Below are positions 27,717-36,763 of a DNA stretch of 63,588 nucleotides, piece after piece. The translations under genes were made by a program, and so were the position numbers. The stretch spans positions 1 through 63,588 of the forward strand of contig CALMRZ010000088.1 in the NCBI GenBank assembly GCA_937872225.1. Reading direction: 5' to 3'. Each line of letters opens with the position of its first letter. Position 1 is the stretch's first letter. This stretch comes from an uncultured Spirochaetota bacterium. GTDB lineage: Bacteria > Spirochaetota > UBA4802 > UBA5550. The notes below the pieces were generated by a model that was not told where the DNA came from, made no database searches, and was given only the letters and a program-made list of their open reading frames with translations.

Positions 27717-27805
27717 AGGGCTCATGCATGGCGGGAATCAGCCGCCATTGCGTATAAGGCCCCGGGACTAGACAGGGGCCGTGACACTGTGACAGGGGGT
27801 TTGCC

Positions 27806-28366
27806 ATGGATGTTATTGTGCCTCTGGCTGAGGGGTTCGAAGAGATCGAGGCCGTCACCATCATCGATGTCCTGAGAAGGGCGGGGATCGGAGTGACCGC
27901 CGTGTTCCTGAAAAAAAATCCGGTAACGGGCTCACATGCCATAACCGTAACGGCCGATAAGAATATTGACGATATACGGTCGTCAGATTTCGACTGCGTG
28001 GTTCTCCCCGGCGGCATGCCGGGCAGCAGCAATCTCAAAGACGACCCGAGGATCATATCCCTGATCAGGGAAATGAGCGGGTCGGACAAAATCACCGCGG
28101 CCCTGTGCGCCGCGCCGCTGGTCCTGGGCCACGCAGGGGTCCTCAGGGGCAGGCGGGCCACCTGCTACCCGGGCTTCGAGGCCCAGATGACGGGAGCGAC
28201 GCCCCTGCCCGATCCGGTGGTCCGTGACGGAACGGTCATCACCGGGAAGGGACCGGGTTGCGCCATACCCTTCGCCCTTGAGCTGGTGGCGGTCCTTGCG
28301 GGGAAGGACGCGGCGGAATCCCTGAAGGAGAACATGCAGGTGTACTGGATGCAACCAGATGAATGA
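27806..28366 (+). CDS. DJ-1/PfpI-family protein (YajL-like)
   Basis: The 186-residue protein opens MDVIVPLAEGFEEIEAVTII, in which the Glu of EGFEE is the conserved partner of the nucleophile. The nucleophile elbow is AALCAAPLVLG (Cys). The length is typical of YajL/ThiJ proteins, which protect against aldehydes or act as chaperones. The stop overlaps the next gene by eight bases, so it may be linked to the cyclic-nucleotide-binding protein. Confidence 0.9.
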   Translation: MDVIVPLAEGFEEIEAVTIIDVLRRAGIGVTAVFLKKNPVTGSHAITVTADKNIDDIRSSDFDCVVLPGGMPGSSNLKDDPRIISLIREMSGSDKITAALCAAPLVLGHAGVLRGRRATCYPGFEAQMTGATPLPDPVVRDGTVITGKGPGCAIPFALELVAVLAGKDAAESLKENMQVYWMQPDE

Positions 28367-29753
28367 TCAAAGCAAGAGGCTCTTCAAGGCCGGGTCTTAT
28401 ATCTACATCGAGGGAGATGAGGATGTGGACGAGGTATATATCGTCGAGAAGGGCCTCGTCGAGTTCAAGAGCACCAACCAGCGGGTCCGCACCCACGGGG
28501 AAAACGCCGCTCCCGGCGACGTCTTCGGATTCATATCGTCCCTGAGCCAGCGGCCGCGCATGGAGACCGCCTTTGCAAAGGTGAATTCGACGGTCATCGT
28601 GTTCAACCGCGAACGGTTCCTGGTGCTCCTGAAAAAAAATTCGGAGATAGCCATCAAGCTCCTCAATTCCTACGCGGACGAGCTGCGTCTCTACGACACG
28701 ATGATCTTTCCCCTGGAGGGCGTCAAGGGTGTGTTTTTGCCGGAAGAAACGCAGCTCTACAGTTTGGGCCTGTATTATTACAACGGCAGAATGCTCTCCA
28801 ACGCCTACTATGTCCTGACACGGTATGTCCAGCTCTTCCCCAATGGACCCGACCTGAACGGGGCCCGGAAAGTCCTCGCTGAAATTGAAAAGAGCGGCAT
28901 CAAGAGAGTCCCCGAGCCGGTGCCGGACGGCATATACCGCCAATATGCGGACAAGCAGATAATATTCTGCGAGCATGAGCCGGGCAATGAGCTCTACATC
29001 ATCAAGAGCGGCCGGGTAAAAATCGTCAAGTATCACGGGGACAGCGAAATCATCCTCTCGGTCCTCAGGGAGGGGGAGATATTCGGCGAACTGGCCATCG
29101 TTTCGGACAAACCGAGGAATGCCACGGCGGTCAGCTTCGGCACCACGGTGCTCCTTCCCATCGACAAGGAGTCGATGCTGAAGCTGATACAGAAGTCGTC
29201 CGATCTGTTGAAAAGGATCTTCACCGCCATCAGCCAGCGGGTCTGGTTCACCTTTATCCGCACCGAATCCAAATTCTACCAGAAGCCCATCACCAGGGTC
29301 TACGTGTTCCTGGAGAACAAGCTCATCGAGGACAATGTTTCGCTCAAAAGCAGGGAGCCGCATATTTTCAATTTCGGAATCGATGAGCTGTTGAAAATGA
29401 ACAGCATTCCCAATGACAAGATCGCTGACGCCATGGCCGAGCTTTCTAGGGACCAGAACCTTAATTTTTACATGGGGCAGACCGTGATCGATAATCCCAG
29501 CCTGGTTTCCTCCAAGGCGCGGTACCACCGGTCCCGGGACCACCTGTACGAGGGCAGCGAGGCCGTTACGGCGATACCGCCGCAGGACGAGGAGCCGGGA
29601 GTACCGGAACCCGCGGTTATTGAGGAAGCGGAAATCACCGAGGACCTTGCGGACATGAGGGTCCCCCAGCGTGAAGTCGAGGAAATGGTGCCCGGATCGG
29701 CCGGGACGCTCTTCGAGGAGCTGGATAAGGAAATAGGTAAAAGCGGGCGCTGA
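28359..29753 (+). CDS. Protein with two cyclic-nucleotide-binding domains
   Basis: The 464-residue protein has a first cNMP-type beta-roll at about 8-125 (GDEDVDEVYIVEKGLVEF) and a second at about 200-320 (HEPGNELYIIKSGRVKI, REGEIFGELAIVSDKPRNATAV). The second has the phosphate-binding GELA motif with Arg-Asn-Ala-Thr; the first is degenerate, so only one may bind cAMP or c-di-GMP. The middle segment resembles a TPR-like hairpin. The segment from about 330 (FGIDELLKMNSIPNDKIADAM) may be a winged helix, and the acidic tail is disordered. This architecture is common in spirochaetes. It is translationally coupled to the DJ-1 gene. Confidence 0.85.
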   Translation: MNDQSKRLFKAGSYIYIEGDEDVDEVYIVEKGLVEFKSTNQRVRTHGENAAPGDVFGFISSLSQRPRMETAFAKVNSTVIVFNRERFLVLLKKNSEIAIKLLNSYADELRLYDTMIFPLEGVKGVFLPEETQLYSLGLYYYNGRMLSNAYYVLTRYVQLFPNGPDLNGARKVLAEIEKSGIKRVPEPVPDGIYRQYADKQIIFCEHEPGNELYIIKSGRVKIVKYHGDSEIILSVLREGEIFGELAIVSDKPRNATAVSFGTTVLLPIDKESMLKLIQKSSDLLKRIFTAISQRVWFTFIRTESKFYQKPITRVYVFLENKLIEDNVSLKSREPHIFNFGIDELLKMNSIPNDKIADAMAELSRDQNLNFYMGQTVIDNPSLVSSKARYHRSRDHLYEGSEAVTAIPPQDEEPGVPEPAVIEEAEITEDLADMRVPQREVEEMVPGSAGTLFEELDKEIGKSGR

Positions 29754-29795
29754 TAATCCCGGTGAAAAACCGACCGGGGCCGCATCATAAGCATC

Positions 29796-29824
29796 CCGTG
29801 CCGACCGGCGGACGGATTTTTTTT
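29796..29824 (+). terminator. Rho-independent terminator after the cyclic-nucleotide-binding gene
   Basis: A G+C-rich hairpin (CCG-tg-CCG-accgg-CGG-a-CGG) is followed by eight T residues at 29817-29824. Confidence 0.65.
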
Positions 29825-29825
29825 A

Positions 29826-29855
29826 TTGACTCGCTGAATCGAATTCCAATAAATA
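29826..29855 (+). promoter_or_regulatory. Promoter of the 29925 membrane-protein gene
   Basis: TTGACT (29826-29831), 18 bases, then TAAATA (29850-29855), beginning right after the terminator T-run. Confidence 0.5.
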
Positions 29856-29924
29856 TCATTATTCTTGAGACCTGCCGGGCGGTGTTTTCTGATGTGTCCG
29901 GCGATCTGATCATGGAGGGGAAGC

Positions 29925-30572
29925 ATGCGATACACAGTTGTGAAGCAGTTTTCTAACGGCGTTATTGATAATATTTTTTCGTTTATTTTCAAATGGGTGG
30001 ATTGCGGCAAGATGTTCGTGGAATTTATCTGGTCCTTCATTGAGATATGGATAGCCTTTTTTCTCATCTTCTACAATGCCGCCATGTACGTGTATTACCT
30101 GTTTCTGTTTTTCATAGACCGCGGCGCCGAGTCAAGCGCCGGTATGTTCAGGCTCAGGGGAACCTACAGCGGATCATCGATGATCCCGAAGTTTGAAATT
30201 ACCCGGAGCCCCGGCACGGTGCCGCCGCAGTACGGCCCCCAGGCGGTAGCCAGAACGGCGGAAGCGGTAAGCAAAGGAGCGGGAGCGGTCGCTTCGAAAA
30301 CCGCAGAGGCCGCCACCCAGACCCTCAATGCCTTCAGGTCAGGGGGCTCCGCCGCCGCCCGGGGCATGAAAACGTCTTGGATCAAGGAAGCATCAAGCGC
30401 TATCGCCGATTTTTTCAAGTTCGTCGGTGGCCTGCTGGCGCTGCCCTTTAAAAAGCTCGTACTGCTCTTCGACCGCGGCAAGGAAATCAGGAACCAGCGG
30501 GAAGCTGAGTCCGATTCGAGCAAGAGCCTCATTGACGAATACATCAAGGAGTACGAGCAGAAGCGCCGCTGA
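29925..30572 (+). CDS. Membrane protein with an Ala-rich cytoplasmic tail
   Basis: The 215-residue protein has one or two N-terminal membrane segments (about 31-70: MFVEFIWSFIEIWIAFFLIF and YVYYLFLFFI). An Ala-rich helix follows (VARTAEAVSKGAGAVASKTA) and then a second hydrophobic stretch (FFKFVGGLLALPFKKLVLLF) and a charged end. I do not recognise the family. It has its own promoter and ends at the bidirectional terminator 30626-30663. Confidence 0.7.
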   Translation: MRYTVVKQFSNGVIDNIFSFIFKWVDCGKMFVEFIWSFIEIWIAFFLIFYNAAMYVYYLFLFFIDRGAESSAGMFRLRGTYSGSSMIPKFEITRSPGTVPPQYGPQAVARTAEAVSKGAGAVASKTAEAATQTLNAFRSGGSAAARGMKTSWIKEASSAIADFFKFVGGLLALPFKKLVLLFDRGKEIRNQREAESDSSKSLIDEYIKEYEQKRR

Positions 30573-30625
30573 TCGCAGCGCGCGCAAACTCTGCTCCGGG
30601 GACGAGAGCGCGCAAAACATTATGC

Positions 30626-30663
30626 GACAAAATACCCCGCAGCTAGCTGCGGGGTATTTTGTC
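30626..30663. terminator. Bidirectional terminator made of a 38-base perfect palindrome
   Basis: GACAAAATACCCCGCAGCT and its exact complement meet with no spacer. The arms have A4/T4 runs on both sides, so the hairpin can stop transcription from both convergent genes. The right arm overlaps the yjbQ stop codon (30662-30664). Confidence 0.8.
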
Positions 30664-31078
30664 AGTATACCAGCTGGACCACGATCTCCCGCCTGCGCGG
30701 CCTGGTGTCGCAGTCGATGAGGACAACCTGCTGCCATGTCCCGAGGGACGGTTTACCGCCGACGACGGGCACGGCGACCGACGGCCCGATCAGGGCCGCC
30801 TGCAGGTGGGACGACCCGTTGTCATCGTGCCAGGTCTCGTGATGGTGATACGCCCCCCCGTACGGCACGAGCTTTTCCAGAAAGATATCGATGTCCTTTT
30901 TCAACCCCGGTTCATATTCGATTGTCGTTATGCCCGCCGTAGACCCCGGGGAGAAGACAACGGCTATCCCGTCGGACAGGCCGTGCCTGCCGATGATGTT
31001 CCTCAATTCGGGAGTCAGGTCAATGACCTCCCTGCCGCCCCTGCTTGACACGGTTATGAAATCAGTTTTTACCGCCAC
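30662..31078 (-). CDS. yjbQ: YjbQ/UPF0047 family protein
   Basis: From GTG 31078 (GGAGGGG ribosome site) the product is 138 residues, the usual family size. It has SRGGREVIDLTPELRNII, SDGIAVVFSPGSTAGITTIEYEP and YHHHETWHDDNGSSHLQAAL, with several conserved His and a C-terminal Arg-rich strand (DTRPRRREIVVQ). Relatives have weak thiamine-phosphate synthase activity in vitro; the true role is unclear. The longer frame to 31135 is rejected because the GTG has the better ribosome site. Confidence 0.9.
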   Translation of the reverse strand: MAVKTDFITVSSRGGREVIDLTPELRNIIGRHGLSDGIAVVFSPGSTAGITTIEYEPGLKKDIDIFLEKLVPYGGAYHHHETWHDDNGSSHLQAALIGPSVAVPVVGGKPSLGTWQQVVLIDCDTRPRRREIVVQLVY

Positions 31079-31253
31079 TGGACCCCTCCTGCTGTCATCT
31101 GCAAGAAAGTGTATCATCATCTTCACTGCGGTCAATTATATTTCGCCGCCGGCCGCTCCCCCGGTGTGCAATGTATGAAGCCGCGAATAATATTCAGGAT
31201 ATGAAAAGTGTGTAACGGTATACGGCCGGGGAACAGGACCGCTAACAATGAAC

Positions 31254-31263
31254 TGACATGTCA
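31254..31263. promoter_or_regulatory. Small palindrome upstream of the acyl-CoA synthetase gene
   Basis: TGACATGTCA lies in the 268-base gap between the divergent yjbQ and synthetase genes. It is short enough to be chance but is the only symmetric element in the gap. Confidence 0.25.
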
Positions 31264-31346
31264 TTTTTATGATAAATCGCTTGAAAAAAAAATATGCTGG
31301 ATCTTAACTGGCGGACAGCATATTGATCGGTTCCGGCAGGTTGAGC

Positions 31347-32849
31347 ATGAAAAATCTAGAATCGCTTTTTAACCCGAAAAGCATAGCCGTCGTCGGCGCA
31401 ACGGAGGGAAGGCTGAAGTGGGGCTCCAATGTCCTGACGAATATCCTCGACGGCGGTTTCAGGGGGCCGGTCTATCCGGTATCCTCGTCCCGCGACACTG
31501 TCTACGGCCTCAAGGCCTATAAAACCCTCCAGGAAATACCGGGACCCGTCGACCTGATCTACGTGGCGACCCCGGCGAACACGGTCATGGACGTTCTCCA
31601 GGAGTGCGTTGAAAAGGATGTCCATAACGCCGTTATCATTTCATCGGGTTTCAGCGAGGCCGGGGGGGAGGGCGTGCGCCACGAGAAAGAAATGGTCGAT
31701 TTCGCACAGAAGCACGGCATCAACATAGTGGGCCCCAATACCATGGGGATGTCCAACATCAACTGCGCCCTTAACGGCACGGGCGCCCATCCGAGGCCGA
31801 AGCCGGGAAGGATCTCGATCATTGCCCAGAGCGGCAACGTGGGTAACCAGATCATGCTCTGGGCCGAGATCGAGGGTTTCGGCATAAGCAAGTTCGTCGG
31901 TTCCGGCAACGAGGCCGTCCTCAAGGTCGAGGATTACCTTGACTATTTCAACGACGACGACGACACCTCGGTCATCCTGATATATCTTGAAGGTGTCGAC
32001 GACGGAAGGAAATTCATCGACATTGCGAAAAACACATCCTTGAAAAAGCCGGTGATCGCCCTCAAGGCGGGGAGGACCGCGGGTGGCAGCAGGGCGGCCC
32101 AGTCCCACACCGGGGCCATGGCTGGTTCGTTCCAGATATTCGAAAGCGTGATGAAACAGACCGGGATCATGATCGCCATGAACCCGACAGAGCTCCTGGA
32201 GCTTTCCGCCGCATTCGACAGCTATCCCCTCCCGAAGGGCAATAGGGTCGGCATCGTGACCCTGGGCGGCGGCTGGGGCGTCATCACCGCGGACGAGTGC
32301 GAGGAGCGGGGGCTGGTGCTGCCGCCGCTCCCGGAGGATATCAAGAAGAAATTCGATGAAAAGCTCCCTCCCTTCTGGAGCAGGGCGAACCCGGTGGACC
32401 TGGTCGGACAGCCCGACGCCGGTCTCTTCAAGGAATCCATCGAGCTCATGGTCGCTTCGGAAGAATTTGACGCTATCATCGTGCTGGGCCTTATCGGCTC
32501 CGCGCCCTTCGGCATACGGCCCGTTCAGGCCGCGCACCGCCTGGGCTATATCCCCGCTGAAGAGCTGAAGATCTTTGAAGAAGGGGCCAGGGTCGTGGAC
32601 TATTTCATCCTGGACGCCATCATGACCCTCATGGACAAGTACCACAAACCCATCTATCCCGTGTCCCTGGCGGCCTTTCCGGAAGATAAAATAGTCCACG
32701 CCAGGGAAGGGAGCCCGTACAAGGTCATCGTGTACCAGACCCCGGAAATGGCGGTGCTGTGCCTCTCCAAACAATACCTGTACAGCAAGTATATCCAGAT
32801 GCGGGGGAACGGCCGGTACAAGCCGCCTGCAGCCATGGCGACAAAATAA
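31347..32849 (+). CDS. NDP-forming acyl-CoA synthetase, alpha-type (CoA-binding) protein
   Basis: The 500-residue protein opens with a CoA-binding Rossmann domain (LFNPKSIAVVGATEGRLKWG) and continues with the succinyl-CoA-ligase-like domains of ADP/GDP-forming acetate-CoA ligases. The conserved motif SHTGAMAGS contains the His expected to carry phosphate. No ATP-grasp (beta) partner follows, so either the beta subunit lies elsewhere or this protein has another role, such as an acyl-CoA sensor. It is next to the poly-gamma-glutamate genes (73 bases to pgsB). ATG 31347 is preferred over the in-frame TTG at 31323. Confidence 0.83.
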   Translation: MKNLESLFNPKSIAVVGATEGRLKWGSNVLTNILDGGFRGPVYPVSSSRDTVYGLKAYKTLQEIPGPVDLIYVATPANTVMDVLQECVEKDVHNAVIISSGFSEAGGEGVRHEKEMVDFAQKHGINIVGPNTMGMSNINCALNGTGAHPRPKPGRISIIAQSGNVGNQIMLWAEIEGFGISKFVGSGNEAVLKVEDYLDYFNDDDDTSVILIYLEGVDDGRKFIDIAKNTSLKKPVIALKAGRTAGGSRAAQSHTGAMAGSFQIFESVMKQTGIMIAMNPTELLELSAAFDSYPLPKGNRVGIVTLGGGWGVITADECEERGLVLPPLPEDIKKKFDEKLPPFWSRANPVDLVGQPDAGLFKESIELMVASEEFDAIIVLGLIGSAPFGIRPVQAAHRLGYIPAEELKIFEEGARVVDYFILDAIMTLMDKYHKPIYPVSLAAFPEDKIVHAREGSPYKVIVYQTPEMAVLCLSKQYLYSKYIQMRGNGRYKPPAAMATK

Positions 32850-32922
32850 CTTGACTTTTTCAAACCCCCGTACTATGACCGGTGGGCTACTAACGGGGGT
32901 TCGAGTGAGTGAGGTACTGTTC

Positions 32923-34098
32923 ATGGGCGCTCTTTTTCTGCTGATGGTCCTGCTCGGCGCGGCGGAATACGCGTATCATGAAAAAAACCTGCGGTCGATC
33001 CCCATCCGGATACACGTGAACGGCACCCGGGGGAAGTCCTCCGTGACCAGACTGATCGCCGCGGGCCTGCGCGAGGGGGGGATCAGGACCTTCGCCAAGA
33101 CCACCGGCACGCTCCCGCGCATGATCATCCACGACGGGACCGAGTATCCCGTCTACCGCCAGTCAAAGCCAAACATCATTGAGCAGGTCCGGATCATAGC
33201 CTTCGCGGCCCGCAACCGGGCCGAGGCCCTGGTCATCGAATGCATGGCGATCCAGCCGTACCTGCAGAGCCTGTGCGAGCTGAAGCTCGTGCGGTCTACC
33301 CATGGCGTGATAACCAACGTGAGGGAAGACCACCTCGACATGATGGGCCCCGGGGAACGGGACGTCGCCCTGGCGCTCCTAGGCACGACCCCTCCCGGGA
33401 GAGAGCTGTTCACCTGCGAACGGGACTATTCCCCCGAGTTCGAAACGGTCTGCCGGGAACGCGGCGCCCGCCTGGTCGTCGTTTCCGATGCAGAGATGCG
33501 ATCCGTGAGCGACCGGGACCTCCGCGAATTCCGTTATGTGGAGCACCGGGACAACGTCGCCCTGGCGCTCAAGGTGTGCCGCGCCGTCGGCGTGCCGGAT
33601 GATGTGGCCCTCCGGGGAATGAAGAAGGCTGAACCGGACGCCGGGGCCATGAGCGACCTGAAGCTTGATTTTTTCGGCAGGCGCATCCATTTCGTCAACG
33701 GGTTTGCCGCCAATGACCCTGAGTCCACCGGCATGATCTGGCGCATGGCCCTGGAAAAGCACCCGGACGTACAGCGGCGCATCATGATCATCAACAGCCG
33801 CATTGACCGTCCCGACCGGTCGCGGCAGATCGGGGAGGCCCTGGCCAGCTGGGAGCGCGCTGACCGGTACGTGCTGATCGGCTCCGGCTCGTATTTCCTC
33901 GTCCGCTACGCGGTCAAGGCCGGCATCGATGCGCGCCTGTTCACCAACGCGGAGGACCTCGAGACCGAGGTCATCTTCGAAGAGGTGCTGAAGTACTGTA
34001 AAAAATCGACACTGGTGATGGGGATCGGAAACATAGCCGGCCCCGGTCTGGAACTGATCACGTATTTCCGGAACAGATCGGAAGATATGCCGGTGTAA
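32923..34098 (+). CDS. pgsB: Poly-gamma-glutamate synthase subunit PgsB (CapB)
   Basis: The 391-residue amide ligase, of the Mur-ligase superfamily, polymerises glutamate using ATP. It has an N-terminal membrane segment, the P-loop VNGTRGKSSVTRL, then TFAKTTGTLPRMI, ECMAIQPYLQS and NVREDHLDMMGPG, all typical of PgsB/CapB. The start at 32923 aligns with the usual N-terminus and follows GAGG. Alternative starts at 32851 and 32875 lengthen it without homology. With PgsC (40 bases on) and PgsW it forms a polyglutamate export operon. Confidence 0.93.
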   Translation: MGALFLLMVLLGAAEYAYHEKNLRSIPIRIHVNGTRGKSSVTRLIAAGLREGGIRTFAKTTGTLPRMIIHDGTEYPVYRQSKPNIIEQVRIIAFAARNRAEALVIECMAIQPYLQSLCELKLVRSTHGVITNVREDHLDMMGPGERDVALALLGTTPPGRELFTCERDYSPEFETVCRERGARLVVVSDAEMRSVSDRDLREFRYVEHRDNVALALKVCRAVGVPDDVALRGMKKAEPDAGAMSDLKLDFFGRRIHFVNGFAANDPESTGMIWRMALEKHPDVQRRIMIINSRIDRPDRSRQIGEALASWERADRYVLIGSGSYFLVRYAVKAGIDARLFTNAEDLETEVIFEEVLKYCKKSTLVMGIGNIAGPGLELITYFRNRSEDMPV

Positions 34099-34137
34099 TT
34101 GAACGGGGACCCATGGGTCCCGGGGAGTCGTACTGGT

Positions 34138-34596
34138 ATGGAAAACATCATCACACTTTCAATCGGCCTGGGCCTGTGCGTGAGCCTTCTCTTTTCCGAG
34201 TTTTTCGGAATCGCCGCGGGAGGGATGGTCGTGCCAGGGTATATCGCGCTCTATCTGAACAGGCCCCTGGTCATAATCGCCACGGCCCTGGTGAGCTTGC
34301 TTACCTATTTTATCGTCAATTCGCTGGGATCTTTCATGATCATCTACGGCAGGCGGCGGACGGTCCTCATGATCCTCCTGGGGTTCCTCCTCGGGTGGCT
34401 GGTGCGGACCCTGGAGCCGATCCCCCTCGGCCCCCAGGCGGTCGAGCTTTCCATCGTAGGCTATATCATTCCCGGCCTGATCGCGATATGGCTTGACCGG
34501 CAGGGGATCATCGAGACCATGGCCGCCCTTATTACTTCCAGCGCCATTGTCCGCCTCATACTGATACTCTTTTTCGGCAGGGATATGTCTTTATGA
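34138..34596 (+). CDS. pgsC: Poly-gamma-glutamate synthesis membrane subunit PgsC (CapC)
   Basis: The 152-residue protein has about five membrane segments and the PgsC pattern: LGLCVSLLFSEFFGIAAGGMVVPGYIALYLN near the N-terminus (shown in two parts here: GLCVSLLFSEFFG and GGMVVPGYIALYL). Further segments follow with FLLGWLVRTLEPIPLG. It is the membrane partner of PgsB. Its stop overlaps the pgsW start by four bases. Confidence 0.9.
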   Translation: MENIITLSIGLGLCVSLLFSEFFGIAAGGMVVPGYIALYLNRPLVIIATALVSLLTYFIVNSLGSFMIIYGRRRTVLMILLGFLLGWLVRTLEPIPLGPQAVELSIVGYIIPGLIAIWLDRQGIIETMAALITSSAIVRLILILFFGRDMSL

Positions 34597-35738
34597 AAAA
34601 GCTGATCTGGAAGCCGAGCACCGTTTCGTGGCAGATTCATCTGGTTATCGCCATCATGGCGGTCATAGGACTGGTCATAGTGGAGTCCTTCAAGGTCAAT
34701 GTCAAACAGCCCTATTACCGGGAAAAGGTCCTCGCGGCACGGTACATGATGAAGGGTATGGAGATTTTGAAGCGGCACCGGCTTGAAAACATCGGCCCCA
34801 TTAACAAGGTGATCGACCCGATGCGGTCAGGCCTGATCGGCGTGCTCACGACGCCGATCACCAGCACCACCGTGGACATTGACTCGAAGCTCACCAGCAT
34901 AAATCCCAACTGGGCCGCGGTCATCGTTTCCATGCTCAAGGAAGCGAAGGTGAAAAACGGCAGCACCGTGGCCGTATCCCTCACCGGTTCCTTTCCGGCG
35001 ATGAATCTGGCCGTCTTTTCCGCGGCCAAGGCCCTGAACCTGCGACTGATCATCATCACCAGCGTGTCGGCATCGACCTGGGGGGCCAATATCCCCGGGT
35101 TCACCTGGCTCGACATGGAAAATGTTTTACACGGGGAGAAGTTCTCTCCCTACCGGTCCGTTGCCGCGTCCCTGGGGGGCGTGCAGGACAACGCCCTGGG
35201 CATGTCAGAGGAGGGGAAGACCATATTGCGCACTACGATAAGGAAATATAATATAACCCTTCTCGAATATCAGGACATGAAGAACAGCATCAACGCACGC
35301 ATGGAAATATACTATGACCAGGCGAAGGATTCCCAGATCGCGGCGTACATCAACGTCGGGGGCGGGACGGTCGCCATAGGCTCTTTCATAGGAAAGAAGC
35401 GCTACCGGGCCGGGCTGAACCTCAAGCCATCGCAGAAGGCGATGCGCATTGAGAGCGTCATGAGCAGGTTCGCCCGGAACAACGTGCCGATCCTGAACAT
35501 CAATTACCTGAAAACCCTGGCGCAGAATTACAGGATACCCATCGGCCCGAAAAAGATCCCGAAGATCGGGCAGGGCGAGATATACTACCGTCAGGAATAC
35601 AACAAGGCGGTGGTGGCCGTGGTGCTGGCGTTCCTGCTGGTTTTTCTGTTCCTGTTCATGAAGCTCGGCATCGGTTACCGGATTTTCATTCCGCAGAAAA
35701 AATCTGTCAAGGCGCGGCCCCCCGAACACATGGTCTAA
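34593..35738 (+). CDS. pgsW: Poly-gamma-glutamate system protein PgsW
   Basis: The 381-residue protein has an N-terminal membrane segment (about 14-33), a long extracytoplasmic part with LTTPITSTTVDIDSKLTSIN, LTGSFPAMNLAVFSAAKALN and SVSASTWGANIPGFTWLDM, and a C-terminal membrane segment. This matches the PgsW type found with PgsB and PgsC in Gram-negative bacteria, where it replaces PgsA in export. It overlaps pgsC by four bases, confirming the operon. Confidence 0.87.
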   Translation: MKKLIWKPSTVSWQIHLVIAIMAVIGLVIVESFKVNVKQPYYREKVLAARYMMKGMEILKRHRLENIGPINKVIDPMRSGLIGVLTTPITSTTVDIDSKLTSINPNWAAVIVSMLKEAKVKNGSTVAVSLTGSFPAMNLAVFSAAKALNLRLIIITSVSASTWGANIPGFTWLDMENVLHGEKFSPYRSVAASLGGVQDNALGMSEEGKTILRTTIRKYNITLLEYQDMKNSINARMEIYYDQAKDSQIAAYINVGGGTVAIGSFIGKKRYRAGLNLKPSQKAMRIESVMSRFARNNVPILNINYLKTLAQNYRIPIGPKKIPKIGQGEIYYRQEYNKAVVAVVLAFLLVFLFLFMKLGIGYRIFIPQKKSVKARPPEHMV

Positions 35739-35854
35739 GCGCCGGCTGTCTGTGTATAGGTAATCTGCTGGCATAGGGGAGACCATAGAGGATGATCCCC
35801 TTCAAGGGGGTGAGGGGCCATTAAGTTTTTTATACTTAGGACCGGGATCAAGTC

Positions 35855-36715
35855 ATGAGCGGAAAAAAATTTTTTGCGGATGTACCGAAGGGATACGAAG
35901 AATACGCGTCGGCGGGGATCGTGGTCCTGCCGGTCCCCTATGACGGAACATCCACCTGGATGAAGGGCGCCGACAGGGGACCCGACGCCATTATTGACGC
36001 GTCGTATAACATGTACCTCTATGACATCGACACGGACTCCGAGGTCTATACCAGGGGCATCCATACCGATGAGCCTGTCGGTGAAAAATCATCGCCGGAC
36101 GCTATGGTGGAAGCGGTCAGGGCCCGGGTGTCCCGGCACCTGGCGGCGGGTAAATTCGTGGTGACCCTGGGAGGCGAACACTCCGTCACGGTCGGGACGG
36201 TGCGGGCCCACGCGGAGCGTCATCCCGGCATGTCGGTGCTGCAACTTGACGCCCACGCGGACCTCCAGGAGGAGTTCCATGGGTCCCGGTATAACCACGC
36301 CTGCGTGATGGCCCGCGTCCGTGAATCGTGCCCGATCGTGCAGGTGGGCATCAGGAGCCTGGACGACGTTGAACGGAAAGCGGCTGACCCGGAGCGGCTC
36401 TTCCTGGCGGAAGACATCCAGGGCAGCCGGGACTGGATTGACCGCGCCGTGTCGCTCCTCACGGAGGAAGTCTATGTCACCATTGACCTTGACGCCTTTG
36501 ACATTTCCATCATGGCCGCGACGGGGACGCCGGAGCCCGGCGGGCTGGGGTGGTACGAGGTGATCGCACTTCTGAAAAAAGTATCCAAGGAGAAAAGGAT
36601 AGTGGGCTTTGACGTGGTAGAGCTCTGCCCGAACCCCTATGCCAGGCAGTGCGATTATCTCGCCGCCAAGCTCGTGTACCGGCTCCTGAGCTATGTCTTC
36701 AGGGATGGACGGTGA
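35855..36715 (+). CDS. speB: Agmatinase/ureohydrolase
   Basis: The 286-residue enzyme belongs to the ureohydrolase family. The metal-binding motifs GGEHSVTVG, QLDAHADLQEE and TIDLDAFDISIM supply His and Asp ligands for two Mn ions. It probably splits agmatine to putrescine and urea, although arginase or formiminoglutamase activity cannot be excluded. No speA is nearby. It starts 116 bases after pgsW in the same direction, so it may or may not share its transcript. A hairpin at 36717-36743 follows the stop. Confidence 0.88.
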   Translation: MSGKKFFADVPKGYEEYASAGIVVLPVPYDGTSTWMKGADRGPDAIIDASYNMYLYDIDTDSEVYTRGIHTDEPVGEKSSPDAMVEAVRARVSRHLAAGKFVVTLGGEHSVTVGTVRAHAERHPGMSVLQLDAHADLQEEFHGSRYNHACVMARVRESCPIVQVGIRSLDDVERKAADPERLFLAEDIQGSRDWIDRAVSLLTEEVYVTIDLDAFDISIMAATGTPEPGGLGWYEVIALLKKVSKEKRIVGFDVVELCPNPYARQCDYLAAKLVYRLLSYVFRDGR

Positions 36716-36716
36716 C

Positions 36717-36743
36717 CCGGGCCGCGGATGAGCGCCGGCCCGG
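36717..36743. terminator. Possible intrinsic terminator between convergent genes
   Basis: CCGGGCCG and CGGCCCGG form an 8-base stem with an 11-base loop in the 48-base gap between speB and the SET-domain gene. There is no T-run on either side, so efficiency is doubtful. A 14-base palindrome (TGTTCCTAGGAACA, 36759-36772) overlaps the SET stop codon. Confidence 0.35.
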
Positions 36744-36763
36744 ACGGATGAGGGCGGTTGTTC

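Noticed and set aside
31641-32924. 427-codon minus-strand frame opposite the acyl-CoA synthetase
   Set aside because: No recognisable motif and fully overlapped by a well-supported gene.
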